DNA of 64,000 nt from Euleptes europaea (GCF_029931775.1 NC_079318.1:79209614-79273613); one strand, 5' to 3'; positions 35,190 to 47,796 are shown, counted from the stretch's first letter. A program made the numbers and translations. The notes: a model not told the origin generated them from the letters alone.

Positions 35190-36660
35190 AGAGAGGTGCT
35201 GGGAGCTCGCAGTTGGCTCGAAGCCATTGCCTACAAGCCCACTTCTCTCATTCCAAATGTGTTGGAAGGTGGGAAAGAAGGGAGACACCTGCAGTGTTTT
35301 ACAGACTATTTATTTTAAGGAAAAGTGCATTATTTTGACCACATGCCACGTCCTATTCTATTGAACAAGGAGGATGTTGTAAAACTATTTAAATCCACAG
35401 GTAAAACTGCGCCAACTTAATTCCTAAACGCTTAGCTGAATTATAGAGCTGTCCTAAAAGCAGAGTCATTGGATGGCACTGCAAGATCTCTATCACCTGT
35501 CCCCAAAAGAGAGACCAGAAAATAATGCCCAGACCCTGCACAGGAAAGTCGCTGCTTCTGACAGATCTTATATCAAAAGAAAGCAGAGCCCCAAGGAGCC
35601 CCACTGGCAGATCAAGCCACTGTGTGGGTTACTGTGAGACAAGGTGCTCCCTAATTGCGCATGGCACTGTGCGTTCATGTTCAGATGTGAAATTCAGCTG
35701 CAAAATGAAGCCAAGTGCAGGGGAGAGAGATTGGAGATGGCACAGATGGTATAACAATGGCTTAACATATAACAACCATAGTTGTTGCATTTTGGACCAA
35801 CTGAAGTTTCCCCAACTGCAGCCAAGGGCCGCTCCGCATAACAGTATGTTACAGTAGTCAACTCCAGCTGTTACCAACATATGTACGTGTGACTATGGCT
35901 ATGTCAGCTTTCTCTAGGAAAGGTCACAGCTGATGAACCTGCCTCAGCTGGTAGAAGACATTCCGGGCAACGTCTGACTCTTGATTGATACATAAGACAA
36001 AGAACTTGTATTGTTACATAAGAAAAAATAAAGCTTCATGCCTTGACGGGCTGGCAATCAAAATTTCAACAGAGCAAAAGGAACAGGCAAGGCAGACGTG
36101 ATGCGGGAGGAATAAGAACAGTTACAGGAGTACAGGTTTTGTTTCAGTTGAGCAAGAGAGTTAAAGGTTTGTGCTGAAGGTTTCAGGAAGAGCAACTCTG
36201 AGCACTTGGAGAGCACCTGGCTTTTGCTCACATAATTGCCCGACGCCCACAGCAACCTGATCCGAAGAGACTTCTGGCTGGTACCGCGCACTCACCTTTA
36301 GGAGGGGGCAAGGAAAGCGGTTTCGTGAACTGTTACTCAGTCCTTACTCAACGAAACTCCCTGCAAGTCTGCTCATGCCCTAGCCTCTCTTCGCACCCGG
36401 GCCCAGGTGTAGCTGGGAGGCAGCTCCTCCGTTAGGTGCTGTGGAGATCTTATCCAGGGACCTCTCCAATCTTGCGATGGATCTGGAGAACCTTGCACTT
36501 AAAATGAGGGTGGCTTTCAGTCCACCCCGAGCCTTTGACAAGATCCTGCCGAGGGCCTTCCTCTCTTAATGGACAGGTCACTTGCAAAACTCACAGACCA
36601 TGTGGGGGAGAGAAAAGAGGATTTGTGGGTGGAGCTGGGGGAGGGCAGGCTTTGGGGAGG
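35190..36660. other. Intergenic stretch without recognisable gene
   Basis: Contains diverged LINE-like sequence at about 35700-35890 ('ttttggaccaactgaagtttcc ... acagtagtcaactcc'), possibly a relative of that at 32300-32400. No other feature can be supported. Confidence 0.35.
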
Positions 36661-36667
36661 TGAGGGA

Positions 36668-36863
36668 TAGGGTTGCCAACTTCCAGGTATTCAAGAGAAA
36701 AATAGGTACCAAACAACAACAAATTTTGGAATGCAAACACAACTTTAGTGTAAGTGAAAATAGGTGCAAAAGTGAGACAACACAACAAACATCACGTTAC
36801 TACTCTAGAATGCGTTGCTCCCAAAGAAGTCTTCAATGATCGAAAAGGGACCTGGCAACCCTA
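36668..36863 (+). mobile_element. TAGGG hAT-type element with unrelated interior
   Basis: Ends TAGGGTTGCCAACTTCCAGG and GACCTGGCAACCCTA; target duplication GTGAGGGA / GCGAGGGA at 36660-36667 and 36864-36871. The interior between them (about 36690-36845) is not the usual family core but an A-rich segment, so the core was replaced or another element sits inside. Confidence 0.75.
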
Positions 36864-36884
36864 GCGAGGGATCTCAATGAGGCA

Positions 36885-36998
36885 TAATGCCATACAGCCC
36901 ACCCTCCAAAGCAGACATTTTCTCCAGGGGAATTTGTCATTTGGAGATCATTTGTAATTCCAGGAGATCTCCAGGAGGCTGGAGGCTGACAACCCTAT
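36885..36998 (-). mobile_element. TAGGG hAT MITE fragment
   Basis: Partial core in inverse orientation ('ataatgccatacagcccaccctccaaagcagacattttctcc ... ggaggctgacaaccct'). One terminus only. Confidence 0.6.
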
Positions 36999-37290
36999 TT
37001 GAGTGGCACCTTAGATACTGACAGATCTATTGTAGCACAAGCTTTTATAGCCACAAAAAATCTGTTTGTTTCAAAGATGCCACCTTTATCATAACAGAGT
37101 AAAGAGGCTGTCGGTTACCATGCTAGTCCAGAACATGCCTTTGACCAGTGCTACCATAAAACTACAAGCAGCCCCGTTGCTTCTGGGGAAAGACATCTGG
37201 TGCAGAACGCAATTCCCTCCAGGCCAGAACCCCTAATTTTACAAATTACACCCTGCCTGTCCTCCAATCTGGCTATGCATCCACAGTAGG

Positions 37291-37493
37291 TAGGGTTGCC
37301 AACCTCCAGGCAATAGCTGGAGACCTCCTGCTATTACAACTGATCTCCAGCCGATAGAGTTCACCTGGAAAAAACGGCCACTTTGGCAATTGGACTCTAG
37401 GGCATTGAAGTCCCTCCCCTCTCCAAACCCTGCCCTCCTCAGGCTCACCCCCAAAATCTCCCGCCAGTGGAGAAGAGGGACCTGGCAACCCTA
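37291..37493 (+). mobile_element. TAGGG hAT MITE, complete
   Basis: A model copy of 203 bases: TAGGGTTGCCAACCTCCAGG to ACCTGGCAACCCTA, with duplication ACAGTAGG / ACAGTAGA at 37283-37290 and 37494-37501. Non-coding. Confidence 0.9.
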
Positions 37494-38068
37494 ACAGTAG
37501 AGTAGCCAGGTACCTTTCCACAACCGGTGTGATGCTAGCTTGGCACTCTGTATGTGTTCAGATGCTCCCCATTCATCAAAGACAAGCTCCAGCCCTTGGT
37601 CCTCCTGCTTTGGAGGTAGCAAGGGTTTTCAAGGGACTTTGGCCATTTGCAAAGGAACAGCCTGCTGAAGATCATCTACTCCGAAACAAACAGGCTGCTG
37701 AGGTTCTTGCAAAAAAAGGGATGGACTGAATGAAGTTCAGGTTCTGGCATCATCTCCATTCCTCCCCCCCTTTACTTCCACATTCCTGTTTATGTTACAC
37801 ACCTTGCATGTTGTACGGGACCTGTTCCTCAAGCTGTATCCGCCCATCCTGCCTTTGGGATTCAGCCCAAGGCAAGGGCAAGAACACAGTTCCAGAAAAC
37901 AAATCCTGCTTGAGATCAACTAGCATATGGGGGGGGGGGGGGAGAAGATCCCATGAGGGAATCACATATTAATAGAACAGTTCTGTGGATGGAATATAAG
38001 GTATAGGAATGGATGCTCAAAGCTTGAGAAAACAGACAATACACACACATATATAGATCCAGCTCTCC

Positions 38069-38273
38069 TAGGGTTGCCAGGTCCCTTTTTGCCACCGGCG
38101 GGAGGTTTTGGGGGGCGGATCCTGAGGATGGAGGGTTTGGGGAGGGGAGGGACTTCAATGCCAGAGAGTCCAATGGCCAAAGTGGCCATTTCCCCCTGTG
38201 AACTGATCTCTATCGGTTGGAGATCAGTTGTAATAGAAGGTCTCCAGCTACTAACTGGAGGCTGGCAACCCTA
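38069..38273 (-). mobile_element. TAGGG hAT MITE, complete
   Basis: Inverse copy (TAGGGTTGCCAGGTCCC to GGCAACCCTA), 205 bases, with duplication AGCTCTCC / AACTCTCC. Confidence 0.88.
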
Positions 38274-38469
38274 AACTCTCCAGAAATCTATTGCTGCAGA
38301 AACACAGCTTAGAACCAGGGCCTAATCCCATATCCTCTTTTGTTTCTGAAGCTAAGTCTCTTCAGCAGGTATAAAAACAAAGTGACTCTGAGCGTAGCCA
38401 AAGTGTCTTCTTTACCCATCGAGTCAGCCATTCAGGCATCCTCTGTACTAACAGAGTTAGGAATTATTG

Positions 38470-38684
38470 CTGCCAGATCCAAGGCGTTGCTTGATCTGTC
38501 TTGTTTTGAGGTTTTTGGGGCAGAGCCTGAGGAGGGCGGGGTTTGGGGAGGGGAGGGACTTCAATGCCATAGAGTCCAATTGCCAAAGCGGCCATTTTCT
38601 CCAGGGGAACAGGACTCTATCAGCTTGAGATCAGTGGTAATAGCAGGAGATCGCCAGCTAGTACCTGGAGGTTGGCAACCCTAA
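38470..38684 (-). mobile_element. TAGGG hAT MITE, left end degraded
   Basis: Core 'ggcagagcctgaggagggcggggtttggggaggggagggacttcaatgcc' in inverse orientation, ending TACCTGGAGGTTGGCAACCC. The left terminus is unrecognisable. Confidence 0.75.
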
Positions 38685-39543
38685 CGTCACCACAGTTTGG
38701 TCTAGGGTTCTCCTTGTACAATTCGCTCCTAGATGTGCAAAGAAGGCAACAGTGTCCTAGAACATACACAAAGTGCCACCCATCATCACTGCATAACCAC
38801 AGGAGCCTCAAAACATTGGAGATCAGAAGGTACTTCTGGAGCAAAAGGGTATTCCATCCAGATAGTTCCATTAATTTCACATACTTATCAAATCCTGTTG
38901 CTAATGGGCATGAGGACTTGATGGGGGGTCAATGGTGGGCCCCTAAATTGTCTCAGGGCCCCAATGTACGTTCCCCCCCATACACACACAATACTGATCC
39001 CAGCCATAAACAAATGAATTAATGAAAGGCATGCTAAACCCCTTCTGTTTTTTCCCCTGCCCTTTCCCTAGTTTTTTCTTCTTCAGTTAATTAAGAAATC
39101 ACTGGAATTTTGTTCATTATTGTTCAGTGTTTGCACACTGCGGTTTAGAACAAAGAATGAAACTGCACACACGCACACACACGCACACACACAAATGCAT
39201 TTAGCACACACTCAGGTATGTTTTCCACCACCAAACACAGCAACTGAAACTACCGGAAGGGTGGGGGCCACACAGATCTGTCACTTCAGAATCATACAAC
39301 AAATTGGCTTCGTTTACAAAAATGGAAGAGTTTATTTGCTTCTTTTTTTTACACAAACACCCACGTAGGTATCTAGTCCTTAAGGGTAAAAAGGAGGGTG
39401 CAACTGAGCAGGATTTTCAATTATTAGGGCTAGGACTTTGGTGCCCATCATCACTGTCTGAAGGAGCATACTGGTTAGAGTACTGGATTAGAACCTGAGA
39501 TGACTCGAATCAAATCCCTGCTCTGCTGTGGAAGCTCACCAGG

Positions 39544-39762
39544 TAGGGTTGCCAACCTCCAGGTGGTAGCTGGAGATCTCTCGCTATTACAACTGATCTC
39601 CGGGTGCCAGAGATCAGTCCACCTGGAGAAAAGGGCAGCTTTGGAAGGTGGACTCTATGGAATTAGACTCCACTGATGTCCTTCCCCTCCCTAAACCCAG
39701 CCCTCCTCAGGCCCCACCTCCAAAATCTCCAGTTATTTCCCAACCCGGAGCTGACAACCCTA
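39544..39762 (+). mobile_element. TAGGG hAT MITE inside a SINE-like repeat
   Basis: TAGGGTTGCCAACCTCCAGG to GCTGACAACCCTA with duplication TCACCAGG / TCGCCAGG (39536-39543, 39763-39770). The host repeat around it (about 39465-39535 and 39771-39900) matches the one at 31175-31400. Confidence 0.88.
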
Positions 39763-39901
39763 TCGCCAGGTGACTCTTAGCCTATCACAATATTTCAGCT
39801 CAACCTACCTTACAAGGTTGTTGTTTTGAGGATTAAGTGAAGGAGGTGAGAACAATGCGAAAAGACCCTTTTGGTCCCAACCAATGAGAAAAGGAGGGTA
39901 C

Positions 39902-39904
<3 letters not shown>

Positions 39905-39990
<86 letters not shown>
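39905..39990. repeat. (TA)n microsatellite
   Basis: About 40 uninterrupted TA units followed by AAATA repeats. No other feature is involved. Confidence 0.95.
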
Positions 39991-39996
<6 letters not shown>

Positions 39997-40664
39997 TAAA
40001 AGAAATATGCCAAAATAAACAAATTTACAACATCCATCAGATCAAGAATGTAACTTAATTTGAACACAGAACCTGTAATATGCTGGCTGGCATGTAATCC
40101 ACGGAACGTGAGGGTGCTGTTATTTCTTCTTATTGGCCTGCTTTTAATCTCTTTCCCCGCCTTCTACCTTAACTTCCCTAGTGCAGAATGAAGTTAATGA
40201 TACTCCTCCTTTCCCCAAGGAGGGGGTGGGTGGTTTCACTAGCGAATGCAGGTGAGGCAATTCCGGCCTGTGGAGATGAAAGCAAAGGCAAAACCCAGAG
40301 AAGCACGCTGAGTTGTTATTAAATTAATATTAACTGGGACATGATAACTGTGGGCATCTTCCTCTCGTGGCATCTGCCGCTTCAGCCCCGGAGCGCTAAG
40401 GCCAGGCCTTGAAGCATGCGTCAAAGAAAACAGTCTCGGTTAGATAATGGTCAGGTTGGCTCACAGCCTGCTCTGGATTTACAGTCAAGAAACTGAGGCA
40501 CCAAACGTTTCCCTCAAGGCCAAAATGCAAGGCAAAGGCAAGATGAGCAGCCAGAAGTCCACTTCTACTGCCTTACCATACAGTCCCCTCTTTATATATA
40601 CTGTAACTTGGGGGGGGGGCACACTTGCTGAGCCTTTTGAAATTTTGAGAAATGATACTGGGCA

Positions 40665-41655
40665 TAGGATTGCCAACATCTAGGTGATTCTTGGAAATCT
40701 CCCTTAATTACAACTGATCTCCAGATAGGGGTGTCAGCCTCCAGGTGAGACCTGGGGATCCCTCGGAATTACAGCTCATCTCCATATAGGGTTGCTAACT
40801 TTCAGGTGGTAGCCGGAGATCTCCCGCTATTACAACTGATCTCCAGGCAATAGAGACCAGTTCCCCTGGAGAAAAATGGCTGCTTTGGAGGATGGACTCT
40901 ATGGCATTATATCCTGCTGAGATCCCTCCCCTCACCAAACCCTGCCCTCCCCAGACTCCACCCCCAAAATCTCCAGGTATTTCCCAACCCAGAGTTGGCA
41001 GCCCTATTTCCAGACTACAAGGAATCAGTTCCCCTGGAGAAAATGGATTCTTTGGAGGGTGGGCCCTATGGCACCGTACCTTGGGTTGCCAGGTGGGTGG
41101 TATTGGCGGGCAATTGCCCACCAACCCGCTCAGCTGTTCTGGAACGGTGGCCACGTGCGCACATACGCGATGATGGCACTTCCGGTTTTACTTCTGGAAG
41201 TGCCGCATCACCGCAGCCAATTTTACACTATTTGGGGGGTTTGCGTGTTAAAGCAGCCGTGGCGATACGGTGCTTCCAGAAGTAAAACCGGAAGTGCCGT
41301 CATCACGTAAGTGCACCCGCGCACACCCATGGCCACCCAGCTCTGCCCCCTAAAACCTCCCACTGATCGGGAGGGGGGACCTGGCAACCCTACCTATACA
41401 CCACTGAGGTCCCTGTCATCCCCAGGCTCCACCCCCAAATCCTCAGGAGTTTCCCAACCGGGATCTAGCAACCCTACCCCTCACCCCCCACCGGTGGCTA
41501 CTCTATCTCCAGACAGCAGAGATCAATTCCCCTGGAGAAAATGGCTGCTTTGGAGAGTGGACTGTATAGCATTATAGCACGCTGAGGTGCGGTCCTTCCC
41601 CAAAGCCCACCATCCTCAGTCTCCAACCCCAAATCTCCAGGAATTTCCCAAGCCA
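40665..41655 (+). mobile_element. Stack of TAGGG-type MITE fragments
   Basis: At least four partial copies lie end to end or inside one another (starts near 40665, 40725, 40790 and 41083; fragment ends at about 41010, 41395 and 41668). One stretch (41083-41395) differs from the usual core and carries a perfect 26-base inverted pair (41175-41200 and 41273-41298; core CACTTCCGGTTTTACTTC). A related interior is at 49485-49735. Confidence 0.7.
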
Positions 41656-41788
41656 GAGCTGGCAACATTAAGTGGGCGCTACCAAAAATGGCTTCCATGG
41701 GAGGTGGGACTCAGGAGCAGTCACTGCTCCTGAGTCCCACCTCCCATGGAAGCCATTTTTGGTAGCGCCCATTTAATGTTGCCAGCTC
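41656..41788. repeat. 133-bp near-perfect palindrome
   Basis: Two 66-base arms (41656-41721 and 41723-41788) around a single central base at 41722. I find one mismatch between the arms, in AAGTGGG against AAATGGG. The left edge is the end of a MITE core (GAGCTGGCAACATTA). In single strand it would fold into a very stable hairpin with practically no loop. Confidence 0.95.
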
Positions 41789-41789
41789 A

Positions 41790-43284
41790 GTTACTGAACA
41801 CTGGCAGGCTCTAGCTGAATAATATCTTTATGATGGACAGTTGAACACATGAAGCTGCTTTATACTAAATCAGACACCTGGGCCATCAAAATCAGTATTG
41901 TCTACTCAGACTGGGGGCAATGCCTTGGGAGGGCAGAGTTTGGGGACGACAAAGAGCGCAGTCAGCACTGCAGGGATGTGAGGCCATAGAATCTGCCCTC
42001 CAAAGTCGCCATTTCCTACAGGGGAACTCATCTCTGAAGATCAGAAGTAATCCAGGGAGAACTCCAAGCCCCATCTAGAGGTTGGGTAACCTCTGAATGC
42101 CAACTGCTAGAACAGGCAGCCAACGGAATAAGAGGAGGCTTTGGCCTCTGTGTTTCCCCATTGCTGTGGGCCCTTCCGTGGCTTCTGGTTGGACATGGTG
42201 GGGAACAGGATGATGGATTAGATGAACCACTGGTCCGATGCAACCTGGCTCTTCTTAAAGATTCTGACCACGGCTATTTTGCACGCATAACACTCCTCTC
42301 TACCTTTGCTGACACCCGTCCTTTCCTCCATTCACTTTTCCCTTTGTCTGTTTTACATTGTAAACGCCTTGCCTAGGAGATTCTGCAAAGTGCTTGAGAC
42401 ACTGTATGCATGAATAAATAACCTCTTCCTGGGGAGGAGAACTCTGGAGCCCCGAGCACCACCCTTCCGCTTTTCCCTAACCACTAGCCCTTGCTCCCAT
42501 AAAACCCAGTCTCTCTCACACACACACAACCACACACACACACCCTCCTTCTGAGTCCTAGCTCTTAACTTGCTTCTCTAGCAACCTGGGGCAGAAGTTA
42601 GGAATCACGTCTTATAATCCTCTCCATCCTCCACGCCCCACCATCTTCAGTCCCTCGGAGAAAAGGAACCCTGGAGTCCAAGCTGCCAGGTTACCCACTA
42701 TATAACACTCCACCCAACATCATTCCTGTTAGTTTCTCCCTCCTCCCGGTATTTGGAGGAACCAGTTACACTGGCGCCACGGTCTGTTCCTTTGGGCGTG
42801 ATCAGCGTCTCTCGGATGTATTCGCATCCACTCTGAATTTCTTGCTGACAGGCTGTGTCCCTGGGGGGTGGGGGTATTGCAGGGGTGGACAAACAACTAG
42901 GAACTCCAGCCAGGAAACAGTATCGAAACTGTCACCTTTCCAGGTCTAGCGGTGTGAACATCAGACAGAGAACTGTATAGCACCATGCCTCACCCATCCA
43001 CCCTCCCCATTACTGGATTATCCAGAGAGCATTCACCTTAAATTAGGGTCTCCCAGGTTACAAACTTCCCTGGAAAGGGCCTGCATTGTTTCTCCATCCT
43101 CTCTAGTACCACTGTGGTTTCCACCACTTGTCCTTCAGAAAGCTTTGGGGTTGTTGTGTGTGTGTGTGTGTGTAAGAAACAAGTTGCACAGAACTCACAG
43201 GCAGACTTGGCCAAAATAAGAGCTCTGTACAACCTGTAAGTTTACTTAAACGAAGACCAGGTTGAGTTTGTATTTGCAAGCATC
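41790..43284. other. Intergenic stretch with small repeat pieces only
   Basis: Contains a SINE fragment at 41846-41925 (minus, 'cacatgaagctgctttatactaaatcag'), MITE-like core at about 41910-42085, a CR1-like piece at about 42100-42250 and CA/GT tracts near 42517-42542 and 43155-43175. No host exon seen. Confidence 0.5.
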
Positions 43285-46234
43285 TCAAGAAAAAAACCAG
43301 GGTCGATGCCTGAAGTCATAGGCATTGAGGAAGATCGACCAGCGGAGCATGCGGGGAGACAGGATCTGCGGCATCTGGCGATCCAGCACAAACAGGTCCA
43401 GGAGCGGTTTGTGATCTGTCACGACAGTGAAGGGATGGCCGTACACGTAATCGTGGAATTTCTTGACGCTGGCCACGACGGTGAGTGCCTCCCGGTCAAT
43501 CTGGGCGTAGTTGCGCTCCGCCGAGGAGAGAGTCTGGGAGTAAAAAGCGATTGGGGCCTCCCGACAGTCTGGCAATAGGTGGTTGAGGACAGTGCCGATG
43601 CCATAGGGTGAGGCATCGCACGTCAACACCACCAGCAGGCGCTCGTCGAAATGGACGAGGAGGCTCAAAGAAGACAGGAGGCCCTTGGCCTTGAATGCCC
43701 GCTGATGCGGCTTTCCCCAGGACCACGGGGTGGCCTTGCCGAAGAGGCGGTGAAGCGGCTCCGCTACCGACGCCTTGTTGGGCAAGAAGGTGTGGTAAAA
43801 ATTTAAAAGTCCCAGGAACGACTGGAGTTCCTGTTTGCACTGGGGCGGAGGGGTGCTGTGGATGGCCTTGATCTTGTCGCGCGTGGGGTGGATGCTGTCG
43901 GCGTCGATCAAATAGCCCAGGAACTCCACTTGTGGCAGGCCCAGCTGGCATTTTTCCCGCTTCATTGTGAGGCCGGCGCCCCGGAAATGGCTGAGCACCC
44001 GGCGGATGCGCTCCAGGAGCTCCCCTTCAGAGCCGGCGGCAACCAGGACATCGTCGAAGTAGGGAACGACGCCCAGCAAGCCCTTGAGGAGGTCTTCCAT
44101 AAGGTTCTGGAAGATGCCCGGGGCTGTGCTGACCCTGAACTGCAGTCGTGTCATCCGGAAGGCACCCTGGTGGGTGACTATGGTCTGCGCCTCGGCCAAC
44201 GCAGAGTCCACCAGCAGCTGTTGGTAAGCCTGGGCAAGGTCCAGCTTGGCGAACACCCGGCCCCCGGCGAGGGAGGCCAGGAGGTGGCTGACAACTGGCA
44301 CTGGGTAGGCGTGGCTCTGGAGTGCCTTGTTGATCGTGCACTTGTAGTCAGCGCAGATCCGGACGTCCCCGTTGGCCTTCAGCAGGGTCACAATCGGCGT
44401 TCCCCACGACGCATTGGGGACAGGCTCCAGGACGCCTTGTGCGATGAGACGGTCCAGCTCAGCGTCGATCCGGTCCTTGAGGGCGAAGGGAACCTGGCGT
44501 GGCTTGAGGCAAATGGAGGTGGTGGCGGGGTCGATGTGCAGGCGAACAGGCGGCCCCTTGTAGCAGCCCAGCGGCCCCCACCACACGTCCTCGAACTCGG
44601 ACCAGACAGAGTCGAGGAGGGGCTGGCTGATGCGGTGGATGCCCGCAAGGTGGATCCCAAGGGCGGGGAACCACTCGAGGCCCAGGAGGCTGGTGCGGGG
44701 CCCGTCGACCATGACAAGGCGGCTCAAGAACTTCTGGAACCGGACGTTCACGTGGGTGACACCCCAGACCGGCACCCGATGACGTTGGTAGTCGGAGATG
44801 ACAATGCCGGTCAGCTGCAGCTTTGGGAGGGTGGCGCAGCAGCCCAGGTCACGTATTTCCATGAAGATTATGGAGAGGGCTGACCCCGAGTCAACCTCCA
44901 TCTTGCACGGGGTGCCCTCGATACGGACGGTTATGGATGCTCCGGACGTTGTGGCGGCAGTGGCATGGCGACGAACGGTCACCGTCGGCCAATTCGTGGA
45001 TGGACTGGGTGGCGCCATCTTTCTTTCCAGGTCCCGGTGGGTGCCCCTTCTTGGCAGAGCGGCAGGCCTTGGCGATGTGGCCCACCCTGCCGCAGCCCCA
45101 GCACTCCACGTCACGGAATCGGCAAGTGCGGCACGGGTGAGCCATTGGGCCCCACGACCGGTGCCCCCGGGCAGCCATCTTGTGTGCCTCATCCTTGACG
45201 TCCTCGTCGCTGGTGCTCTCGTAGTGGACGGGAGCCAGAGCCGACGGAGGGGGCGCGAAGCCCCGGTCGCCCAGATGGTCAGCCCGCATTGAGGCCTCCA
45301 CCACCGTGGCTTCCTTGATGGCCGCAGTCAGCGAGATGTCCTTCTTGGCGACGAGTCGGCAGCGCACCTTCTCGTTCTGCAGGCCGAAGACAAACCGGTC
45401 TAGCAGCATGCCGTCGAGGTCCGGGAAGGCGCAGAAACGGGCAATCTGGCGGAGGGCCACGAGGTATGCGGCAACGAACTCGGCGGGCTCCTGGTCCCGC
45501 AGGTGGAAGGCCAGGCGGTGAGCGAGCTGTGTGGGCTGGGGTGCGAAGTGCTTCCCCAGCGCGGCCATGATGTCATCGAATGGCGTATCACTCAGCTTAG
45601 CGGGGGCCAGCAAGGACTGGGCGAGCTGGAAGGTCCGAGGGCCACACACACTGAAGAACAGCAAGCGCTTCTTGCCGGCATCCGTGACATCGTTGGCATC
45701 CAAAAAGAACGCGATGCGGTCGGAGTAGCTTTCCCACTTGCTGGGGTTGGCGGTGTCGAACGCTTCCATCGAGCCTTTGGTGGCCATTGTGCGAGATGTT
45801 GCATCTCTTCGTGTGTCGGGAGATTTCAGCAAGGCGAGCCGGTCTGCCTACTGGGCACTGTGAGGTCGCGGAAGATCGAAGGTGATTTCAGCGAGAGTGA
45901 TCTCAGCAGGAGAGCTGGACTGCCTACCAGCCTTTGTTGCCACTGTTAAGTCCACGTGGGGAGGACGCACGAGGTCAGAGATGGAGTTCCAGCAACAACA
46001 CATTTATTGAAGAACAGAACTGGAGAACTGTGTAAACCGGCCCCACTTATATGCCCCCCTGGCCACCTGCGGCCACTCCCCCCCGATCCGTGATAGGGGG
46101 GAAACAACCCCAGGTCACCAATGGCGAGTGCCGGCTTAGGGCCAATGGCGTGTGCAGGATTAGGATCCTTCGTCAGGGACTCAAGCTCCTAAATTTCCCC
46201 CTGCATATCGGCCTAACTATGTACATACATAACA
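43285..46234 (-). mobile_element. Ty3/gypsy LTR retrotransposon fossil, incomplete
   Basis: Reading on the - strand: an LTR at about 46234-45944 (TGTTATG start, ACTTAACA end, with a TATA-like ATATAAG and an AATAAA), a gag region (about 45830-44890) with a CCHC zinc knuckle, then protease, reverse transcriptase and RNase H of pol (about 44960-43290). The gag and pol frames overlap, and Ty3/gypsy elements commonly read from one to the other by frameshifting. Integrase and a second LTR are not seen next to it, so the copy is broken and incomplete. With long frames still open it seems fairly young, but with a single LTR no age can be read from LTR divergence. Confidence 0.9.
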
Positions 46235-46432
46235 AGTTTCATTAGGGTGTCCTTGAGTTCTAATACCGAGGGAGAAAAATGTCCATCTCTATATACGCTG
46301 GACTTGAAATCACGTCCTTTAAAATCTAAGGAAACAGATTGAGGTGAAACAATTGAAAGGACATGCCAACTATAAAGGCTCACAATTTGCCAATGGAAGG
46401 AGCTAGCCTGGGAGGTTAAAGACTAACTTCAC

Positions 46433-46578
46433 TGTTAGGGTTGCCATTCTCCAGGTAATAATCACAATCTCCAGGTAATAGCAGAAGATCTCCTGCTATC
46501 ACAACTGCTCTCCAGCCGATAGATATCAGTTCACCTGGAGAAAATGGCTGCTTTGGCAATAGGACTATATGGCATTGT
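46433..46578 (+). mobile_element. TAGGG hAT MITE fragment
   Basis: Left terminus TTAGGGTTGCCATTCTCCAG and part of the core up to 'ttggcaataggactatatggcattg'; the right half is missing. Confidence 0.7.
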
Positions 46579-46579
46579 T

Positions 46580-47510
46580 TTGTTTGGGAGAGGGACTGAA
46601 TGAGGATGCCATCTGCCACTGATTCTACAAAAAACAGTAAAAGTTGAGAACTAAACTGGAATTAAGAATGGCCGTGGGTATTGAAAGCTCTTGCTGCCAA
46701 AATTCCAAGTTTTTGCTGCAAGATAGACTGCTCCTGCTCATAAGCAGGAAGCCTGCAATCTGGGGTCAGTTATCCGGTCTTCTACTCTCACTCCATCATA
46801 CTCACAAAAACAGCAGCATTCAGCAGCTGAATGCACTTTGCTAAGTTAGGCTGCAGGCACAGCCCCAACCAAAAGCTTCAGCCTTACTCCTCTGCCTAAC
46901 CGGCTGCCCTCACTAAGCCTCTGGGCCAGCTGGAGTCTGAATTTTCGTCCGCCATCTCGAAAACACACTTACGTTATTCACACGGAGAGAAAACATTGCG
47001 TAATTGGACCTTGTTTTAAACATTTCTCCGAGTATGAGATGTTGCTCGATGCACATTCGGTGCCCCTTCTGGACTGAGTCCCAAACCCATGCTCTGTTAT
47101 GGCCGCCAGCTTCCCTTCCCACCAGAACCACTTCAGTTAGGCCCTGGGCGGGCCACATAACAGCTGAGGCTGGGGCAGGGAGGTTGGCTTCCGCTGACAC
47201 CTGGCAGGGCCCCAGGAATTCCAGGTAGGGCAGTCATTAGCAGCTCCCTGGCCTCACACTTTCCCCCCTGCGCCATTAGTCATGGGTTGGTCAGGGCCAT
47301 TTCATGTAAATCACCACCCTTCCATCCTAGAATGCACATGTGCCCTACAGACAGGGACTCAACCTCTCTCCTCACTTATGAGGAAAGAGGCGGAGGCGGC
47401 CTCAGAGATATACCCACCCAGGTCACTTTTCTGAACGTGAAACATTTATGGGGCGTTTTGTGGTTTTCAAAAGCCAGTCTCCAGATTTTTTTTACTTCTT
47501 TCTATCTAGC
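46580..47510. other. Intergenic stretch without recognisable features
   Basis: No repeat family, RNA gene or host exon that I can support. Confidence 0.4.
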
Positions 47511-47511
47511 G

Positions 47512-47796
47512 CACTGGTTCCCAACCAGGGGTCCATGGACCCCCAGGGGTCCGCGAGAACTAAATTAAGGTCCGCGAAACAAAGTTATAAACCCATAATA
47601 AATTAATATTTTCAATTAAAAGTTCTCTATTATAAATATATATATTCAAATATTATTCTAAGCTTAATGTTTAACTAACAGTTATGATTAAAGTTTATTT
47701 TCAAATTCTCTGAATTCTTAGTTTGAACCTTGGGGTCCCTGCAACGAACAAAAAAGTCCTAGTGGTCCCTGGTCAAAAAAAGGTTGGGAACCACTG
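47512..47796 (-). mobile_element. hAT MITE (CAGTGGTTCCCAACC type)
   Basis: CACTGGTTCCCAACCAGGGG to GGTTGGGAACCACTGG; duplication ATCTAGCG / GTCTAGCG at 47504-47511 and 47797-47804. Same family and orientation as 20906-21192. Confidence 0.88.

Noticed and set aside
40665-41655. Regular short repeats suggesting a CRISPR-like array
   Set aside because: Spacing is irregular, repeats are partial MITE copies in a vertebrate genome, and no cas gene or short constant repeat exists.
43858-44883. 341-codon open frame on the + strand
   Set aside because: It is the antisense shadow of the gypsy pol region, with GC-rich codon bias opening the opposite strand; no recognisable protein.
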